From: an uncultured Sphingobacteriaceae bacterium
GTDB taxonomy: Bacteria > Bacteroidota > Bacteroidia > Sphingobacteriales > Sphingobacteriaceae
DNA length: 48,888 nucleotides
Direction: 5' to 3'
Assembly (NCBI GenBank): GCA_946480915.1
Contig: CAMLLO010000033.1
Span: forward strand, 1 to 48,888
This document shows, one piece after another, positions 1 through 9,168 of the stretch. The position numbers and the translations under genes are program-made. How positions within the stretch are numbered: the first letter of the stretch is position 1; each line of letters starts with the position of its first letter. The notes beneath the pieces are model-generated. The model was not told the DNA's origin. It saw only the letters and a list, made by a program, of their open reading frames with translations, and ran no database searches.

Positions 1-519
1 GTGTAATCACCTCACCCTTGATCCCTCTCCTCAAGGAGAGGGTGTTGGCGCTTTAACCGGGATGGCGGCTAGCTTGTATTGGCGCCTGAGAATAATGTTG
101 TTAAAATTTCAATCGTTGTGTTATACGCCTCTGGTTCCCTTCTCCTGGAGGAGAAGGGTTAGGGATGAGGTGATAAGATAATCGTGTAATCACCTCACCC
201 TTGATCCCTCTCCTCAAGGAGAGGGTGTTGGCGCTTTAGCCGGTATGGCGCTTAAAGTAAAAATGTTGTTTAAAAGCTTAATCGTTGTGTTACCTGCCTT
301 TGGTTCCCTTCTCCTGGAGGAGAAGGGTTAGGGATGAGGTGATAAGATGATTGTGTAATCACCTCACCCTTGATCCCTCTCCTCAAGGAGAGGGTGTTGG
401 CGCTTTAGCCGGTATGGCGCCTAAGAAAAAATGTTGTTAAAAGTTCAATCGTTGTATTACCCGCCTCTGGTTTCCTTCTCCTGGAGGAGAAGGGTTAGGG
501 ATGAGGTGATAAGATGATC
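1..519. repeat. Tandem array of three REP/BIME-like palindromic units
   Basis: Three direct repeats follow head to tail (units begin at 1, 184 and 353; 183, 169 and 167 bp). Each starts with TCACCTCACCC and ends with GGGATGAGGTGA, so the unit ends are imperfect inverted copies of each other. Each end also contains its own short hairpin: in unit 1, CCCTCTCCT-CA-AGGAGAGGG at 23-42 and CCCTTCTCCT-GG-AGGAGAAGGG at 137-158. The central segment differs more between units than the ends do. This is the architecture of paired REP sequences (BIME) in intergenic DNA. There is no ORF of its own. The left border may lie outside the window. Confidence 0.85.
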
Positions 520-562
520 GTGTAACCACCTCCGCCTTCGGCACCTCCGCCAGCGGAGGACA
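520..562. repeat. Diverged fourth repeat end with hairpin
   Basis: The array breaks into a fourth, different copy: it begins GTGTAACCACCTC like the other units but then continues as a GC-rich palindrome, CCTCCGC-CA-GCGGAGG, at 544-559. The loop is again CA, as in the first hairpin of the main units. It lies 30 bp beyond the stop codon of the minus-strand gene at 592 and might also act in transcription termination or mRNA 3' protection; that part is inference. Confidence 0.6.
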
Positions 563-591
563 GCATAAGGCCTATCACTATGGCACTGAAA

Positions 592-1998
592 TTACTTCCT
601 CTTCAACCATTCCTCGGGCACCGGAACAATACAGATATTCATGGATTTATTATCCGCCGAAAGCATTGCAGATTGAATTTCAATTCTTGTGCCGTCGGGA
701 CTAAAGGTCGGGTGAATATGATCTGCCGCAGTTGCTTTATGTCCGGTTGTAAGCGGAATCATTTCCCGGGTTTTTCTGTCTATAAGATATAAGGTGCGTG
801 AAAAGTCGTCGCCGGTAGCAAATCTGCCATCGGGCGAACCGTGAACGTGCCACAATCCGCTTCCGCTGGGTGTTTGACCAACAATAGTCATTTCGCGGGT
901 CCTCAGATTTACAATACCTAAACCGGTTGGTTTCTCACGGGTTCCGGATGGTCCCCAAGCTTCTTCCTGCCCCGGATTCGGGCCGCTGACGGCTGTTGCC
1001 GGAGCATTTATTCCGGTATTGGTAACGCCTGGAATTTTTCTGTGCCCCATAATAGCAATGGCTACTTCGTCGCGTGAAATAACGGCTTCGTGGGTTACCC
1101 ATTCGTAGTCGGCTTCCGGATAAAGGGGGCGCAGGCCCGTACCGTCTGACATCACCGTCCAGGTGCGTTGCGGCGATTTGCCACCGGTTTCCCAACAGAA
1201 AACAATTTCTCCCGGATACCATGGATTAGACTGGATATGCCCTACCTGAAATGGCACGGAAACTACATGCTTCAGTGCACCACTGCGAATATTCATACTC
1301 GAAATTCCAGCGGGTCCAGCTCCCATCTTACGGGGGCCGAAAGCTTCGGCTATTTTTGTTCCAGGAGCAAGATATTTGGCGGACTCCTCTTTTCCAACTC
1401 TAAAGTAAACTACCTCTTCACCGCCATCCAGGGCTAAATCTCCGCTCGCTCCCATTTCGGTTGGTGTTGTGCCGCAAACCCGTTCGTACGCAGATTTTTT
1501 TCGCGTTTTACCTGCTTCACTGTCGGCAAAAACCTTCGCTAGATCTACTTCGATCACATCCATAGAGCGATTGCTATTTTGTCGCCGAAGGGCTTGTTGA
1601 GCAGTGTCGGGCGTACGTGTAGTATTATGATTGCGCAAAAAGTACAATTTCATTGATTTTTGAGCGATGCAAAGCGCCCCGCTATATCCACCTTCGGTTA
1701 CTTGAACAAGGTCTCCTGTTTTTTCATTCACAGCCATAGCCTCACCCGGTACCCGTCCCGACCTGAAGATTAACCATTTGCCGTCGGCTGTCCATTGCGG
1801 ATGCGTTGGATATATTTTGCTGTCGCCGCCCGGAGTACTGGTTAAAAAGGTAAGCATGGTGCCGGTAACAGGATCTTTAACTATCTTACGTTCTGAGGGG
1901 AACCTCTTCCCTATTTGTGAATAGGAAGATGAAAAAACGAACAGTGTGGTGCACAAGGTCACAGTAAAAAATAAAAGCAGCGGCCGCCTTACTATCAT
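592..1998 (-). CDS. Secreted oligogalacturonate-lyase-like beta-propeller protein (PL22 / TolB-like)
   Basis: 468 residues. A hydrophobic N-terminus ending near SSSYSQ looks like a signal peptide, so the protein is probably periplasmic. The body shows repeated WD40/PD40-like blades (HPQWTADGKWLIFRS near residue 65, HPTFSPDGTRI near the C-terminus). The stretches VGHIQSNPWYPGEIVFCWE, EWVTHEAV and WHVHGSPDGRF resemble the metal-binding His region of oligogalacturonate lyases (PL22), which split unsaturated pectin oligomers by beta-elimination with Mn2+. The family match is from memory of motifs, so a general TolB-like propeller remains possible. It stands alone, with a REP-like array downstream. 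A pectate lyase gene at the other end of the window supports a role in pectin use. Confidence 0.6.
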   Translation of the reverse strand: MIVRRPLLLFFTVTLCTTLFVFSSSYSQIGKRFPSERKIVKDPVTGTMLTFLTSTPGGDSKIYPTHPQWTADGKWLIFRSGRVPGEAMAVNEKTGDLVQVTEGGYSGALCIAQKSMKLYFLRNHNTTRTPDTAQQALRRQNSNRSMDVIEVDLAKVFADSEAGKTRKKSAYERVCGTTPTEMGASGDLALDGGEEVVYFRVGKEESAKYLAPGTKIAEAFGPRKMGAGPAGISSMNIRSGALKHVVSVPFQVGHIQSNPWYPGEIVFCWETGGKSPQRTWTVMSDGTGLRPLYPEADYEWVTHEAVISRDEVAIAIMGHRKIPGVTNTGINAPATAVSGPNPGQEEAWGPSGTREKPTGLGIVNLRTREMTIVGQTPSGSGLWHVHGSPDGRFATGDDFSRTLYLIDRKTREMIPLTTGHKATAADHIHPTFSPDGTRIEIQSAMLSADNKSMNICIVPVPEEWLKRK

Positions 1999-2281
1999 AT
2001 CATATTTTGTTAATACCTGGAATCTGAATTAATTGGCAATCGAAATTACGAACAATATGATGCCAGTACCAGAATCTCACGTATCATTTCTGTTATGTGG
2101 TATCCATCAGCACCAGGGATTAAGAGACCCAATATTTAGAATATCATTCAGTTATAACCAAATAGATAGTCTGCCGTATAACAAAAAGTATATTCCCTAT
2201 TGAAAATTATATCTGTGCCAACGTTGCATAAAGGTTTTATCAGGGAATTTCATAAATTGTGATTTAACCAATTTACAAAAG

Positions 2282-4750
2282 TTGAGACATAGCGATACCG
2301 CAGAAGCAATAGATCTGCTATTACATAAAAGACTCAGAATTTTTACACTGATTACTATTATTGGTATAATAGCAGCCGGAGTTTTGGTGGTAATCGGGTG
2401 GCAATTCGACCTTACTTTTTTTGTAAGTCCATCTAATGAAATTATCAATCCCACAACAGCACTGCTGGCAATTGCCTGCGGACTAGCCCTGTTATTAATA
2501 TGGAAAGCGGACGGAGCTTATCCATATATTCTGCTGGCTCAGGCCTTATCATTATTTGTAATAATTATTACCGTATTAAAGCTCTCAGGGCGTTTTCATT
2601 TTCATGAGTTCAATGTTGACTACTTAATTTTTTCGCAAAAGCTGGAAGCTTATACCAGGGGAATGGGCTCAGACAAAAACCTGGCTTTAATTCGTAGCAA
2701 TACCGCATTTGCGTTCCTAATCATCGGCATCTCATTGTTTTCATTTTCCTTTAAAAGATCATTTCTTTCGCAGGCCCTAGCCTTTATAAGTGCTTTAATC
2801 GCTGTTCTTTCGCTGATTGGTTATTTGCATGACATACCTGAGTTTGCTTTACCTTTTCATAACTCTACAATAACTATACCGGGGACTATTTGCGTACTTA
2901 CACTGTCTGTTTTAATATTATTAGCTGGTAAAGACAAAGGCTATATGGCCGAAATTATGAGCCCTTATAGCGGAGGGAAAATAGCAAGAATACTGATTCC
3001 AATGATCCTTTTTGCTCCTTTAATACTTGATACTTTACGTTTTTATGGCGAAAAGGCAGGCATGTTTTCTCCATCGGTCGGATTAGTATTACTCTTTTGT
3101 ACGATACTTATAATTTCGCTTTTCTCGATTCTCAGCTCAATAAGAGTTGCTAACAGAATTGATTTAAATCTTGAAACAGAAATAGATGAGCGGGAAAAAG
3201 CTGAGATCGAAATCAGAAATAACACCTTGTTTTTGGAAACAGTGCTGGAAAATATTCCGAACATGATTTTTGTAAAAAGTGGCAAGGACTTAAGTTTCGT
3301 TGCCCTAAATAAAGCGGGGGAGAAAATCTTGGGTGTTCCGAAAGAGGAATATATCGGTAAAACTGATGGCGACCTTTTTCCTGCCGACCAGGCAGAGTTT
3401 TTTAAACAAAAAGACTGGGAAACCTTCAGAACGGGCGCTATTGTGATAGTTGAAGAGGAACCAATATTGACGCCTTCGGGGCAACGCTGGCTAAGAACCC
3501 AAAAAATTCCTGTAAATGATGCGCAAGGACAGCCATTATACCTGGTTGGAATTTCGGAGGATATTACCGAAACAAAACTTCAACAAGACAAAATCAAACA
3601 ATTTTATGCTGAGTTAGAGCAGAAAGTTAAAGAACGAACGGAAGAATTATCGAAAAGTGAAAAGCGTTTCAGGGCATTGATTGAAAACAGTACAGATTGT
3701 ATAACTATCTCAAATGCTTCGTCCCTAATAATGTATGAAAGTCCGGCCGTGGAACGGATGACCGGCTATCTATTGGAGGAAAGATCCGGAAAATTACTGT
3801 TCGGGAATGTACACCCGGATGATGTCCTCGACTGTGAAAAACTTTATGACGAGTTATTGAGAAATCCGGGGAAACCTATCTTTCAGCAATATAGAATACG
3901 CCATAAAAACGGGGAATATCGATGGGTTGAAGGCATGGCAACCAATTTACTCCATGATGAAAGCGTTAAAGCCACGATATTCAACTATCGAGATGTAACC
4001 GAACGAAAACACCATGAACAGGAAAGGGAATTACTGATACAGGAGTTAACCACCCACAATAAAGATCTTCGTCAGTTTTCGTATATAACATCGCACAACC
4101 TAAGGGCTCCTTTATCTAATTTATTAGGTCTGTTAACCTTGATCGACTTTAAGAGTATTGAAGACCCTACTTTAAAAGAAATACTTGAAGGCTTTGATAC
4201 GTCGACAAACTCATTAAATGATACCATAAATGATTTGTTGAAAATCTTGCACATCAAAGAAACTAAGGGGATAAATCAGGAAAAAGTTCCTTTACTGGGG
4301 CTATTTGAAAAAGTGTCTGCCCAGGTTTCGAACCTGATAGATGAGATTGAGCCGGAGATAGAACATAATTTTGGTCCAACTGCGATTATCAGTTTTAACA
4401 GAGCTTATTTAGAAAGCATTTTCCTTAATTTGTTAACCAATGCGATTAAGTATCGCTCTGATAAGCGAAAACTATCGCTAATGCTTAAAATGAGAGAATC
4501 TGAAAACAAAACAATAATTACTTTTCAGGATAATGGAATTGGCCTCGATCTGGAGAAATGCGGGTCGAAGGTATTCGGTTTATACCAGCGCTTTCATAAT
4601 CATCCGGATAGTAAAGGATTAGGCTTATATTTGGTTAAATCACAAATGGAAGCCTTGGGCGGAAATATCGAAATAGAAAGTGTAGTTGATGAAGGAACGA
4701 GGTTTACCTTAACTTTTAATAAATTATATGACCAAAATCTTTTTAATTGA
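2282..4750 (+). CDS. Membrane PAS-PAS sensor histidine kinase
   Basis: 822 residues starting at TTG; no ATG or GTG occurs in frame between the upstream stop (2201) and this codon, so TTG is the best start. About eight hydrophobic segments fill residues 15-285. They are followed by a linker helix, PAS domain 1 (about 305-430), a charged coiled coil (about 430-460), PAS domain 2 (about 460-580) and the kinase core. The H-box is SYITSHNLRAPLSNL with His605 as predicted phospho-acceptor. The HATPase domain has N-box FLNLLTNAIKYRS, G1 DNGIGLD and G2 SKGLGLYLVKSQ. The gene overlaps the next response regulator by 23 bp, so the two are probably co-translated partners. The ligand is unknown. Confidence 0.88.
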   Translation: MRHSDTAEAIDLLLHKRLRIFTLITIIGIIAAGVLVVIGWQFDLTFFVSPSNEIINPTTALLAIACGLALLLIWKADGAYPYILLAQALSLFVIIITVLKLSGRFHFHEFNVDYLIFSQKLEAYTRGMGSDKNLALIRSNTAFAFLIIGISLFSFSFKRSFLSQALAFISALIAVLSLIGYLHDIPEFALPFHNSTITIPGTICVLTLSVLILLAGKDKGYMAEIMSPYSGGKIARILIPMILFAPLILDTLRFYGEKAGMFSPSVGLVLLFCTILIISLFSILSSIRVANRIDLNLETEIDEREKAEIEIRNNTLFLETVLENIPNMIFVKSGKDLSFVALNKAGEKILGVPKEEYIGKTDGDLFPADQAEFFKQKDWETFRTGAIVIVEEEPILTPSGQRWLRTQKIPVNDAQGQPLYLVGISEDITETKLQQDKIKQFYAELEQKVKERTEELSKSEKRFRALIENSTDCITISNASSLIMYESPAVERMTGYLLEERSGKLLFGNVHPDDVLDCEKLYDELLRNPGKPIFQQYRIRHKNGEYRWVEGMATNLLHDESVKATIFNYRDVTERKHHEQERELLIQELTTHNKDLRQFSYITSHNLRAPLSNLLGLLTLIDFKSIEDPTLKEILEGFDTSTNSLNDTINDLLKILHIKETKGINQEKVPLLGLFEKVSAQVSNLIDEIEPEIEHNFGPTAIISFNRAYLESIFLNLLTNAIKYRSDKRKLSLMLKMRESENKTIITFQDNGIGLDLEKCGSKVFGLYQRFHNHPDSKGLGLYLVKSQMEALGGNIEIESVVDEGTRFTLTFNKLYDQNLFN

Positions 4751-5129
4751 TGATGATAGCGTTGCTCTGATGATCAATTCGAAACTAATTGAAAGAGTAC
4801 TGCCGGGCACAAAAACCGTGTCGGCATTAAATGGAAGTGACGCAATAAATTGCTACGAGAATTGGCTGGACGAAACAGAAGCTATTCAGGCTCATCCTGA
4901 CCTGGTTCTTCTTGATTTAAATATGCCCATCATGGATGGCTGGGACTTTTTAGAAGAGTTTTCAAAGCCCAGGTTCAGCCCTTTTAGTAAAACCAAGGTG
5001 GTGATTTTGTCCTCGTCAATAGATCCTGCTGACCTTGAAAGATCCAAGCAATATCCTGTAGTAGTAGATTTTATTGCCAAGCCGGTAACGATGGAAATAC
5101 TTGAGCATTATAAGCAACAGTATTCTTAA
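4728..5129 (+). CDS. Single-domain response regulator (Rcp1-like)
   Basis: 133 residues, a receiver domain only, with no output domain. The acidic pocket is IDDD near the N-terminus, the phospho-acceptor is Asp63 in LVLLDLNMP, the switch Ser is in ILSSSIDP (about 95-97) and the conserved Lys is Lys118 in IAKPV. The start overlaps the 3' end of the histidine kinase gene by 23 bp, so that kinase is its likely phospho-donor. Regulators of this type act by protein-protein contact rather than DNA binding. It is closely similar to the orphan regulator at 27441-27851 (shared LVLLDLN.P, GW.FLE and SSS.DP.D patterns). Confidence 0.9.
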   Translation: MTKIFLIDDDSVALMINSKLIERVLPGTKTVSALNGSDAINCYENWLDETEAIQAHPDLVLLDLNMPIMDGWDFLEEFSKPRFSPFSKTKVVILSSSIDPADLERSKQYPVVVDFIAKPVTMEILEHYKQQYS

Positions 5130-5138
5130 ACCTATAAA

Positions 5139-5174
5139 GTATTGCCCGCACAAAGCATGCGGGCAATGTTATTA
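5139..5174. terminator. Hairpin between convergent genes
   Basis: A perfect 10-bp stem ATTGCCCGCA (5141-5150) pairs with TGCGGGCAAT (5158-5167) around a 7-nt loop. It lies 11 bp after the response regulator stop and before the stop of the convergent Omp85 gene. There is no long T-run, so this is a likely but weak terminator that could serve both strands. Confidence 0.55.
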
Positions 5175-5231
5175 ATGTGCGGTACGAAGTTTATTGGCCT
5201 GCTGGCATATTCTGAAAACAGAGGGCATTTC

Positions 5232-7778
5232 TTAGAATCGCTGTCTAAGAGAAACTGTCGGCTGCATGCGTTCATTAGAAAATCCCGCAACGGCCCGTAT
5301 GAAAAAGCGATTAAAGGGACTCATATAAATTCCCCCTCCATAACCATGATGAATGGAATTAGACTGGTCGTTTTTTACCCACACTCTTCCCACGTCATAA
5401 AAGCCGATCAGTCCGATTTTTCCCGGAAGGAGATAGTGCATGAAGTTGGGAACCGCCACACGGGCTTCTAAGTTATTAAACAGCAAGTGGTCGCCTGCAA
5501 AGCGAAACTTTCTAAACCCCAGTAAATTGTCTTGGCTGCCCAGGAAGGCACTTTGATAAAAAGCTGTTTTACCCGTAGTAAAGCCAGCACCTGTGCGGTT
5601 GGCAAGGACAATCTTCCCTTCACTATCGAGTGATTTATAAAAGGAGAACTGCGGAAATATCTGTGCATAAGACGATGAATACGTGTTTATCCCTTCATAT
5701 CCATGCATACGGATGTTAAAATTCAAGCCTTTGGTTGGAAAAATCTTATGATCCCGCGTATCCCAGTTGAAATTTAGAAAAAGCCCGGCATGCGCTTTAT
5801 TTGCCGGCAAATTGATGTACTGGCTTGTTACATTTTCAGTATTGATATATCTTCCAGAATTTTCTTCCGGACTAAACGTAAAATATTGAAATGAGGGGCC
5901 CGCACTCACTGTAATATCATTTTTCAAGTGGAAACGAAATGCCGGGTCAATCTGGTAGAGAGAGAAGTTAGCCCTGTAATAAACAGCGAAGTCGGAATTT
6001 TGATCAAAAAAAGTATCGTTTCCACGGCCAAAAAAGTTAAGAATATTGCCTTTTATATCCGCAAGTCCGTCAATAATAAAATCGGTGTTTTTAAAAACCG
6101 AAAGCCATTCTGCATTATATTGAAACGTTAAGGCTGGCGAACCCAAACTTTTGATTGCCGATATTTTTTGTTTACTGGCATAGGGATCTTTTCGAAAACC
6201 AAGTTTTTTGATGGTGTAAGCTAAGCCCAGGAAAAGCCCGTCAACAGAGCGCAGGTCTACAGCAGGAGAAAAGTGTGTTGAGTGGAGATATAAGTTACTT
6301 AACGTTTTTTGAGTATTTAGCGTGTCGTTTGAGAGATGCTTTTTAAAATGGTTCCCCGCATCAAAAAACTTATCGCCATCGAGGTTTTCGTATAAGTCAA
6401 CCCGATTTTTTGATGCTTTTACATCGTATGTTTTTTGCCCCTCGCCTCCTATAATCCGGATTTTAATATCGCTGTTTGGAATGTTAACTTTAACACTATC
6501 ATTCCCTTTGCCAATAAAGATCCTGATTTCTTTGGTTATATCCGGCTGAAAAGTGTTGTTAAAAAGTGTCTTTTCATGCCCTTGCTCTGCCAGCTTGCTA
6601 ATATTAACGTTTACTCCTTGATTTTCCAGCTCCCGAATTTGGATAAATTCCGTTTTATCCGACATACGGATGTCGACAGTCCGGTATAAAAACCGGTAAT
6701 AAGTATCCATGGCCTCGACCATATGGTCTCGACGGCTTTTGAGGTTTTCAAAGATCCAGTCTCTTCTGAAATTTATGGATGAGGGCAATTTATCTACCGC
6801 ACTTAACAAAACTTTATCGGGTAGGGCCGCTACGAAATCCCGCGTCATTTGCATCCATTCCTTGTGAGTATACGAGTTGAGAAGCTGTTGATTGAGTTTG
6901 CTGGTGTTAATAAAGAATGTATTAACGTCGTTATAATTTGCTCGAAAACCTTCGAGGAACGATATAAGCGTTACCTCAGATGCAGCTTTAGGTATTATGC
7001 CCTGATTTATATATAAAGCCTGGTCACGATCTTGTTCCACGGCAAGAAACTGATTATCCGGGCCTTGTTGTTTGCTCACCCATCTCCATTGGTCTTCGTG
7101 CCTGCCCCAATCGGCAAGGAGTAAATCTAAAAGCCGTGCCCTGAAAAACACCGCAGTATCTACTGTATTGCCGTTGTCTGCGTCAAGCTTCTTGAGCATA
7201 TCAAGAGTGTTGTATGAATCGCCATAAGGTTCGCGTTTCTCTAAAAGACACACAGAGCCTGCGAAATCCTTTCCGAAACTGCCAAGCAATTTATCCGGCG
7301 CAACTAAACCGATAGTGGGTGTGGTATACGGGATATTTACGGCACTGGCTAAAACTGGAACTATTAGTGCCGAATATGGGTGCTGGGCTGAAAAATGGTC
7401 CTCTATCCACTTTGCGTACATAGATCCCCGAAGGGTTTCGGGTGTCAGACCTTGAGATTGTTTTTCAACCTTACGTAATACCCACACTTTTCCCGTATTA
7501 TCTTCCAGCTGCAATGACTGAGTTTGATAGCTGCTATCTGCTTTAGTAGGTTTTAATCCTCCGGCGATTTCAGATATTTTCAGCAAGGGAAGTTTCGTTG
7601 ATGCTGCCCATTCTCTTCGATAGTTCTCACCAAAAAACTTCCTATGAGATTCGGAAACACTGTTATATGATGGATGGATCCGGACTTCTGTACTGTCTTT
7701 TATCGTCAGCTTATTTTGTGCATGACATACAGAGATGACACTTGAAAGAGTTAGAAAAGTGATAAGTATTTTGATCAT
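5232..7778 (-). CDS. Omp85-family outer membrane protein with kinase-like periplasmic domain
   Basis: 848 residues with a signal peptide (MIKILITFLTLSSVISVCHA). The C-terminal third is an Omp85/BamA-type 'surface antigen' beta-barrel, seen as alternating aromatic strands, FNWDTRDHKIFPTKG, the late strands around LIGFYDVGRVW and a final Phe (SLRQRF). The N-terminal part holds LLLADWGRHEDQWRW (Asp223 to Trp233) and, 17 residues on, VEQDRDQAL (Asp250, Asp252). In my recollection of related Bacteroidetes proteins these two motifs are conserved, and they resemble the catalytic loop and metal-binding Asp of FAM20/CotH-type secretory kinases. Here the loop reads WGRH, where Asp would be expected in place of Gly225. 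Relatives often also carry a calcineurin-type phosphoesterase domain, which is absent here. The substrate is unknown. Confidence 0.72.
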   Translation of the reverse strand: MIKILITFLTLSSVISVCHAQNKLTIKDSTEVRIHPSYNSVSESHRKFFGENYRREWAASTKLPLLKISEIAGGLKPTKADSSYQTQSLQLEDNTGKVWVLRKVEKQSQGLTPETLRGSMYAKWIEDHFSAQHPYSALIVPVLASAVNIPYTTPTIGLVAPDKLLGSFGKDFAGSVCLLEKREPYGDSYNTLDMLKKLDADNGNTVDTAVFFRARLLDLLLADWGRHEDQWRWVSKQQGPDNQFLAVEQDRDQALYINQGIIPKAASEVTLISFLEGFRANYNDVNTFFINTSKLNQQLLNSYTHKEWMQMTRDFVAALPDKVLLSAVDKLPSSINFRRDWIFENLKSRRDHMVEAMDTYYRFLYRTVDIRMSDKTEFIQIRELENQGVNVNISKLAEQGHEKTLFNNTFQPDITKEIRIFIGKGNDSVKVNIPNSDIKIRIIGGEGQKTYDVKASKNRVDLYENLDGDKFFDAGNHFKKHLSNDTLNTQKTLSNLYLHSTHFSPAVDLRSVDGLFLGLAYTIKKLGFRKDPYASKQKISAIKSLGSPALTFQYNAEWLSVFKNTDFIIDGLADIKGNILNFFGRGNDTFFDQNSDFAVYYRANFSLYQIDPAFRFHLKNDITVSAGPSFQYFTFSPEENSGRYINTENVTSQYINLPANKAHAGLFLNFNWDTRDHKIFPTKGLNFNIRMHGYEGINTYSSSYAQIFPQFSFYKSLDSEGKIVLANRTGAGFTTGKTAFYQSAFLGSQDNLLGFRKFRFAGDHLLFNNLEARVAVPNFMHYLLPGKIGLIGFYDVGRVWVKNDQSNSIHHGYGGGIYMSPFNRFFIRAVAGFSNERMQPTVSLRQRF

Positions 7779-7927
7779 TTCGATTATCTAAAGACATTAA
7801 GCTAAACACCATAATGTTGACAGTGTTTTAAACTGCTATATACGCGAATTTTTTAGATTTATAGCCAAGCCTCAGGCAATACAAACAGCTGAGAAAAAAT
7901 AGTGTTAATGTTTTATAATAGCTTTGA

Positions 7928-8575
7928 ATGACAGCTTTCAGAAAACGCGTTCTCTTTTATCTTCTGACTTTTTTGTTTCTGGCTTTTCTCGGTCTTACTA
8001 CTTTAGTCTATGTGTTTCCGAATTCGATACTTATCGATAAAGAATTCTCTGAAGAAGTTCAGGAACATCAGAATTTATTTCTGGATGTTTTGATGAAAAG
8101 CATTAGTGAAGTGGGAATTTACCCGTATTCGGTAATTATGGTACTCTTCACGGCTTTACTGTTCTGCTTGTTTAAATTTAAAAAAGAAGCAATCTATATT
8201 TCTGCCACACTTCTTTCTGGCGTAGTAAGTTCAGTCTTAAAAATAATAATCAACAGGCCGCGGCCGACGAACGATTTAGTAAGGATAGTCGTGGAAACCA
8301 AGCGGCAAAGCTTTCCAAGCGGACATGTGCTTTTTTATGTAGTATTCTTTGGTTTTATAGCCATGCTCATGTATTATCTTAAATCTATACCTAAAAGCAT
8401 TCGATTAGTATTTGGAATAATTTCTCTATTTTTCATTTTCACAATTCCGTTTTCAAGGGTCTACCTTGGTGCGCACTGGTTCACAGATGTTTTAGCGGGC
8501 TTTTTATTCGGATTGCTGTGTTTATTGATTTTAGGATACCTTTATTTACGCAAGCCTGATAAGCCATCTTCCTGA
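7928..8575 (+). CDS. PAP2-family membrane phosphatase
   Basis: 215 residues with about five to six membrane segments. All three signature motifs of the PAP2/acid phosphatase family are intact: C1 with Lys105 and Arg112-Pro113 (KIIINRPRP), C2 PSGH at 130-133, and C3 with Ser176-Arg177, His183 and Asp187 (SRVYLGAHWFTD). The enzyme should remove phosphate from a lipid such as phosphatidate, phosphatidylglycerol phosphate or undecaprenyl pyrophosphate at the outer face of the inner membrane; the sequence does not decide which. It stands alone between an opposite-strand gene and an unknown gene 113 bp downstream. Confidence 0.88.
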   Translation: MTAFRKRVLFYLLTFLFLAFLGLTTLVYVFPNSILIDKEFSEEVQEHQNLFLDVLMKSISEVGIYPYSVIMVLFTALLFCLFKFKKEAIYISATLLSGVVSSVLKIIINRPRPTNDLVRIVVETKRQSFPSGHVLFYVVFFGFIAMLMYYLKSIPKSIRLVFGIISLFFIFTIPFSRVYLGAHWFTDVLAGFLFGLLCLLILGYLYLRKPDKPSS

Positions 8576-8688
8576 CCAGTTTAAGGAATTTATTATTTAA
8601 AAGAGTTTTCATAACCATTTAGCTCAGTATTCCGTACAAAGGAGACTTTATAGAGTTTTCACTCATAGAGTTTCTAAAACTTAGATTA

Positions 8689-9126
8689 ATGGAATCAAAA
8701 ATTTTATCCTCCACAGGTTTTTTGCATCAGTTTAGTGTCGAAGAACTTTATGTGTTAACTACCCATTGGATGTCTGACATCGTTTTTTTTGAACAGGAGA
8801 TTAACTATTTTCAATCGCTTATTGTGCGATATTTCCTGCCCAATGTAGGAGAGGGTAATATGATGTTAATTAAAAGTCTGGCAAGTCATTTTGAATCTCT
8901 TGATATGCGCAAAGAGCAGCTCCGGAAAAATGTTGTCGAGCATCAAAGCCGCTTAAGTGAGCTGCTTGACATAAGCCATGTTGAAAATGAGTCGGAGCTG
9001 AATGTACTGCATTCAGACCTTGAAGGAAAACTATTTGACTTTATAAAAGCTTTACGTCAGATAAAACTAGAGTTTTTTAATGCTACCAAGTTTAGTGGAC
9101 AGGCAAAAAGACCAATTGCTGGCTAG
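8689..9126 (+). CDS. Unknown helical protein
   Basis: 145 residues. I do not recognise a family. There is no signal peptide or membrane segment. The sequence is rich in Leu, Glu, Lys and His and looks all-helical; residues 65-130 (HFESLDMRKEQLRKNVVEHQ onward) look like a coiled coil. The start at ATG 8689 is the first Met of the frame, 113 bp after the PAP2 gene, so it may have its own promoter. The downstream gene is on the opposite strand. Base composition is like that of neighbouring genes, which supports a real gene. Confidence 0.65.
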   Translation: MESKILSSTGFLHQFSVEELYVLTTHWMSDIVFFEQEINYFQSLIVRYFLPNVGEGNMMLIKSLASHFESLDMRKEQLRKNVVEHQSRLSELLDISHVENESELNVLHSDLEGKLFDFIKALRQIKLEFFNATKFSGQAKRPIAG

Positions 9127-9168
9127 TGCCGGCAATATTATCTAAGGCTGGCAGATTTCCGTAAGACT

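Noticed and set aside
1..562. Repeat array as a CRISPR
   Set aside because: Units are about 170 bp and the segments between the palindromes are related to each other, not unique spacers; no cas gene is near.
935..1222. 95-codon minus-strand frame inside the PL22-like gene
   Set aside because: It overlaps the well-supported 468-residue gene in another frame on the same strand.
7919..7926. TAGCTTTG as a promoter of the PAP2 gene
   Set aside because: It ends one base before the ATG, so transcription would start inside the coding region, and no -33 element is present.
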